Source of the DNA: an uncultured Terriglobus sp. | Lineage (GTDB): Bacteria > Acidobacteriota > Terriglobia > Terriglobales > Acidobacteriaceae | Reading direction: 5' to 3' | NCBI GenBank assembly: GCA_937871605.1 | Contig: CALMRM010000040.1 | Location: 10,677 to 18,672 of the forward strand | Length of the DNA: 7,996 nt | Part shown: positions 4,764 through 7,996 of the stretch, one piece after another | How positions within the stretch are numbered: the first letter of the stretch is position 1 | Layout: each line of letters begins with the position of its first letter | The notes under the pieces: generated by a model | What the model was told of the DNA's origin: nothing | The model's input: the letters and a program-made list of their open reading frames with translations, nothing else | Database searches by the model: none | Program-made: the position numbers and the translations under genes

Positions 4764-7700
4764 TTACGTCGTAGTGCTGTTGATCTGCACCAGTTTGTCG
4801 GCAGCGCGCGTCCCAGGCAGAGCGTAATCTCCGCGCGCCCACTTGCGCTCCACCTCAACACCCTGCTGCGGCGTACGGCTTCCATTGCGGAAGTTCTCTG
4901 CTTTCAGAGGTGAACGACCTTTCCGCTCGAGCACGCGAAAGCGCACCGCTGTTTCCTTGTACGCGGGTGTGTGCGTGGCGCGGTCCACATGCGCACCGGT
5001 CAGGCGATTGACCGGCTCCTCCACGGAGTTCATGGGCATGTACAGCTGCTTGCCCTCCACACGATCCGTCACCAGCACCTTGGCGCGGATCACGCCCCAG
5101 CGGCTCTCGACTTCTACCTTGGTGCCGCTCTCCAGGCCACGTTCTGCCGCCAATTCCGGTGAAACCTCAACCCAGTTCAGCGGCGTGATCTGCTCGATGC
5201 CGGGCACCTTGTAGGTCATCGCGCCCTGTTCGAAGTGCTCCAGCATGCGGCCGTTGTTCAGGTGCAGATCAAAGGTCTCATCGATTTCTTCAGACGGCGG
5301 CACCCACTCCAGCGGGTGGAACATGGCCTTGCCGTCCGGGAACGGAAACTTATCCTTGAACAGGATGGGCGAATCAGTGCCGTCCTTTGCCACCGGCCAC
5401 TGCAGGCTCTTGAAGCCCTCCAGCCGCTCGTAGGTGACACCGGCAAAGAAGGGCGTCAACTCGGCAATCTCCTGCATGATTTCGCTGGGGTGCGTGTAAT
5501 GCCAGCGCGCGCCCATGCGTTGCGCGATGAGCTGGATGATCTCCCAGTCCGGCTTGGAATCGCCTAGCGGCTCAAGTGCCTTGTACAGCCGTTGGATGCG
5601 GCGTTCCGTGTTGGTGAAGGTGCCGTCTTTTTCCAGCGACGGTGCGGCGGGCAGCACTACATCCGCAAACTTCGCGGTCTCTGAGAAGAAGATGTCCTGC
5701 ACGACGAGGAACTCCACCTCGCTCAGCGCCCTGCCCACGTCGTTGGCATTGCCGTCGCTGGTGATGGTGTCCTCGCCCTTGATGTAGAGCGACCGCAGCG
5801 TGCCCTTGTGGATGGACTCCATCATCTCGTGGTTATCCAGGCCCTTTTTCACGGGCAGCGTCACCTGCCAGGCCGCCTCAAATTTGCTGCGCGCCTCTTC
5901 GTCGTCCACGTGCTGGTAGCCAGGCAGCATGTCGGGCATGGAGCCGAAGTCGCTGGCACCTTGCACGTTGTTGTGGCCGCGCAACGGGTACGCACCCGCG
6001 CCGGGGCGGCCATAGTTGCCGGTGGCCAGCAAGAGGTTTGACATGGCCGTGCTGGTGTCAGACCCGCCGCAGTGCTGCGTGACGCCCATGGCCCACAGAA
6101 CGCAGACGCCGTCAGCATCTACGATCTCCTTGGCCACCTGTTTGAGCACATCCTGGCTGACACCGGTCACCTGCTCTGCGTATGCCAGGGTGAAGGGCGC
6201 AAGGCTCTGCTTGTATGCCTCGACCTTGTTCACACGCTCTGCCAGGAACTGCTTCGCCTCCCAGCCCTGGTCGAAGATGTACTTCGTAATCGCGGACGCC
6301 CACACCATGTCCGTGCCCGGGTTGGGGCGCATGAAGATGTCGGCGCGCTCTGCCATCTCGTGCTTGCGCAGGTCGGCAACTATCAGGCGCTGGCCGCGAT
6401 ACTTGTGCGACCGCTTGATGCGCGTCGCCAGCACCGGATGGCTCTCCGAGGTGTTGGTGCCGACTGCCAGGATGAGCCCAGCCTGCTCGATGTCGGCGAT
6501 CGAACCGGAGTCACCGCCTGTGAGCACCGTGCGTGAGAGCCCCTTGGTGGCCGGCGTCTGGCAATAGCGGCTGCAGTTATCGATGTTGTTGGTACCGATT
6601 ACCGCCCGCGCCAGCTTCTGCATCAGGTAGCTCTCTTCGTTTGTGCATTTCGAACTGGCAATAAAGGCCAGCGCATCCGGGCCGTGCGCCTGCTTGATGC
6701 TCTTGAACTTGCTCGCGATCAGCGTGAGCGCCTCATCCCACGTGGCTTCGCGATAGGTGCTGTACTGGCCGTCGTCCACGCGGATCAGCGGCGTATGCAG
6801 CCGCGCTGTGCTGTTGGTGTAGTCATAGCCGAACTTTCCCTTGATGCAGGTGGAGATGCCGTTTGCCGGGCCGTGTGTCGGCTCGATCTTGAGGATGTGA
6901 CGGTCGCGCGTCCATACCTCAAACGAGCAGCCCACGCCGCAAAAGGCGCACACGGTTTTGGTGCGCTTCTCGCGCGCCTCGCGCATTTTGCTCTCGATGT
7001 CCGACAGGGCAAGGATGGGCGGGTAGCCTGTCTCAGGCTCCACGCCCTTCACGACCTCGATCATGTCGTCCAGCACGTTGGCGGGCAGGTTGGTAAGCGT
7101 GCCCGCATGCTGCAGCATGCTCTTTTCCATCAGCGCATTGCAGGGGCATACCGTAATGCAGTGGCCGCAGCTGACGCAGCTGGACCCGGCAATCTGCTCA
7201 CCGCCATCCCACAAAACGCGTGGGTTACGGTCTTCCCAGTTAATGGTCAGCGTTTCATTCACCTGCACGTCCTGGCAGGCCTCCACGCAGCGGCCGCACA
7301 GGATGCACTGGTCCGGGTCGTAGCGATAGAACGGATTGCTGTGGTCCTGCTCGTACGGCTTGTGCAGGTACGGGCGCACCTGGTGCTGAATGCGCATCTC
7401 GCCCACGGCATTGTGGATGGTGCAGTTGCCGTTGTTGTTGTCGCACACCGTGCAGTACAGGTCGTGGTTCTGCAGGATGCGGTCCATCGCTTCGCGCTGC
7501 GCCACGTCGGCACGTCCGCTGTTGGTGAACACCCGCATGCCCGCATGCACCTCCGTGGCACAGGCGCGCTCGAGCTTGCCGTCCACCTCGACCATGCAGG
7601 TGTCGCAGGTCTGCACCGGCCCCATCTGCGGCAGGTAGCAGCCCTGCGCGACGGAGCGGTAGTTGCCATGGTGCTGCGAACGGGATGCATCTGGGCCGGT

Positions 7701-7964
7701 GCCGGGGTACTCCTCTGGCGAGGAGGAATGGCCGTCCCCGAGGTGCGTCTCCTCGTTCAACGCGCGGCGTTCGCCGGGGCTCAGCTTCCTGTCGACGCTG
7801 TGAAAGCCCGCGTCGGCGATGGACAGGTTGGCCAGCGCGGCGGCGCGGTTCAGCACCTCGATCAGCAACTCGCCTTCGCCCACCGGCACGGTGCGGCCAT
7901 CAACAATGATTTCAGTGGTATGCGGTACGTCCAGCGGGGTATTCAGGAGGCGCTTCTGCGGCAT
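4764..7964 (-). CDS. fdhF: Formate dehydrogenase alpha subunit (Mo-bisMGD, YrhE/YjgC-type, active-site cysteine)
   Basis: This 1066-residue enzyme should oxidise formate to CO2 in the cytoplasm (no signal peptide). The domain order is as follows. A ferredoxin-like [2Fe-2S] domain has Cys109, 120, 123 and 135. A NuoG-like cluster has His167, Cys171, 174 and 181. Two ferredoxin-type [4Fe-4S] clusters have Cys220, 223, 226, 230 and Cys263, 266, 269, 273. The catalytic domain has its own cluster (Cys339, 342, 346, 373), with Lys375 at the usual electron-relay site. The probable molybdenum ligand is Cys468 in NCSRYCQTPATKG, not selenocysteine. It is followed by Gln469 where many formate dehydrogenases have His. 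Later signatures are ADVVLPAAPSLEKDGTFTNTERR and a C-terminal MopB-type beta-barrel domain (about 895-1012). Its best recalled relatives are Firmicutes proteins of the YrhE/YjgC/SAV2309 type, which are long and carry the same extra clusters. Residues 53-104 look like an insert. ATG 7964 is preceded by AGAGGG only 1 nt away, which is close for a ribosome site. The frame stays open to the window edge, so a start upstream is not excluded. The electron acceptor is unknown; no partner subunit is visible. Confidence 0.93.
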   Translation of the reverse strand: MPQKRLLNTPLDVPHTTEIIVDGRTVPVGEGELLIEVLNRAAALANLSIADAGFHSVDRKLSPGERRALNEETHLGDGHSSSPEEYPGTGPDASRSQHHGNYRSVAQGCYLPQMGPVQTCDTCMVEVDGKLERACATEVHAGMRVFTNSGRADVAQREAMDRILQNHDLYCTVCDNNNGNCTIHNAVGEMRIQHQVRPYLHKPYEQDHSNPFYRYDPDQCILCGRCVEACQDVQVNETLTINWEDRNPRVLWDGGEQIAGSSCVSCGHCITVCPCNALMEKSMLQHAGTLTNLPANVLDDMIEVVKGVEPETGYPPILALSDIESKMREAREKRTKTVCAFCGVGCSFEVWTRDRHILKIEPTHGPANGISTCIKGKFGYDYTNSTARLHTPLIRVDDGQYSTYREATWDEALTLIASKFKSIKQAHGPDALAFIASSKCTNEESYLMQKLARAVIGTNNIDNCSRYCQTPATKGLSRTVLTGGDSGSIADIEQAGLILAVGTNTSESHPVLATRIKRSHKYRGQRLIVADLRKHEMAERADIFMRPNPGTDMVWASAITKYIFDQGWEAKQFLAERVNKVEAYKQSLAPFTLAYAEQVTGVSQDVLKQVAKEIVDADGVCVLWAMGVTQHCGGSDTSTAMSNLLLATGNYGRPGAGAYPLRGHNNVQGASDFGSMPDMLPGYQHVDDEEARSKFEAAWQVTLPVKKGLDNHEMMESIHKGTLRSLYIKGEDTITSDGNANDVGRALSEVEFLVVQDIFFSETAKFADVVLPAAPSLEKDGTFTNTERRIQRLYKALEPLGDSKPDWEIIQLIAQRMGARWHYTHPSEIMQEIAELTPFFAGVTYERLEGFKSLQWPVAKDGTDSPILFKDKFPFPDGKAMFHPLEWVPPSEEIDETFDLHLNNGRMLEHFEQGAMTYKVPGIEQITPLNWVEVSPELAAERGLESGTKVEVESRWGVIRAKVLVTDRVEGKQLYMPMNSVEEPVNRLTGAHVDRATHTPAYKETAVRFRVLERKGRSPLKAENFRNGSRTPQQGVEVERKWARGDYALPGTRAADKLVQINSTTT

Positions 7965-7996
7965 ACCCTCTAGGATGCAACAGCGAAGGGCTATGT

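Noticed and set aside
6684..7973. A 429-codon open frame on the plus strand opposite fdhF
   Set aside because: It lies antisense to a clearly recognisable FDH with intact cluster motifs, and its His/Val/Ala-rich translation matches no family. Long antisense frames are expected in high-GC coding DNA.

Overview
The window looks like chromosomal DNA of a high-GC bacterium, most probably an acidobacterium of the Terriglobia/Acidobacteriaceae type. The main clue is the gene at 2531-3604. It encodes a secreted protein with the VWFA-related domain that is expanded in Acidobacteria (known as TIGR03436). The organism call rests on this family and on base composition by eye, not on a database match.

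Layout: the 3'-truncated start of a secreted protein gene lies on the minus strand at 1-258. It diverges from a plus-strand run of three genes. The first is a divergent Lgt-family membrane protein (362-1102, GTG start, no Shine-Dalgarno). The second is an RluA/RluD-family pseudouridine synthase (1092-2483, overlapping the first by 11 nt) with a long N-terminal extension. The third is the VWFA-domain protein (2531-3604). A 66-bp gap separates this run from a convergent minus-strand run. Read in its own direction, that run is a large formate dehydrogenase alpha subunit (7964-4764), a DUF1641 protein (4648-4154) and a small secreted LprI/DUF1311-type protein (4111-3671). The fdhF reading frame stays open to the right edge of the window.

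How the genes fit together: the FDH and DUF1641 pair is a known arrangement, as in Bacillus yrhD-yrhE and yjgC-yjgD, so the two probably act in one formate-oxidising unit. The FDH carries the ferredoxin-like [2Fe-2S] domain, a NuoG-like His/Cys cluster, two further [4Fe-4S] clusters and a Mo-bisMGD catalytic domain with cysteine at the active site. No partner NAD/flavin subunit, FdhD or formate transporter is visible here. The lprI-like gene may be read through from the same transcript.

The points most worth a second look are: (i) an array of GTTGTTA heptamers facing an inverted degenerate array of the same heptamer, between fdhF and the DUF1641 gene; (ii) a roughly 50-residue insertion in the N-terminal domain of the FDH just before its first cluster cysteine; (iii) the Cys-Gln rather than Cys-His active-site pair of the FDH; and (iv) an Lgt homologue in which several residues needed for E. 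coli Lgt activity appear to be replaced. I saw no CRISPR array, tRNA, rRNA, transposase, phage gene or obvious defence system.
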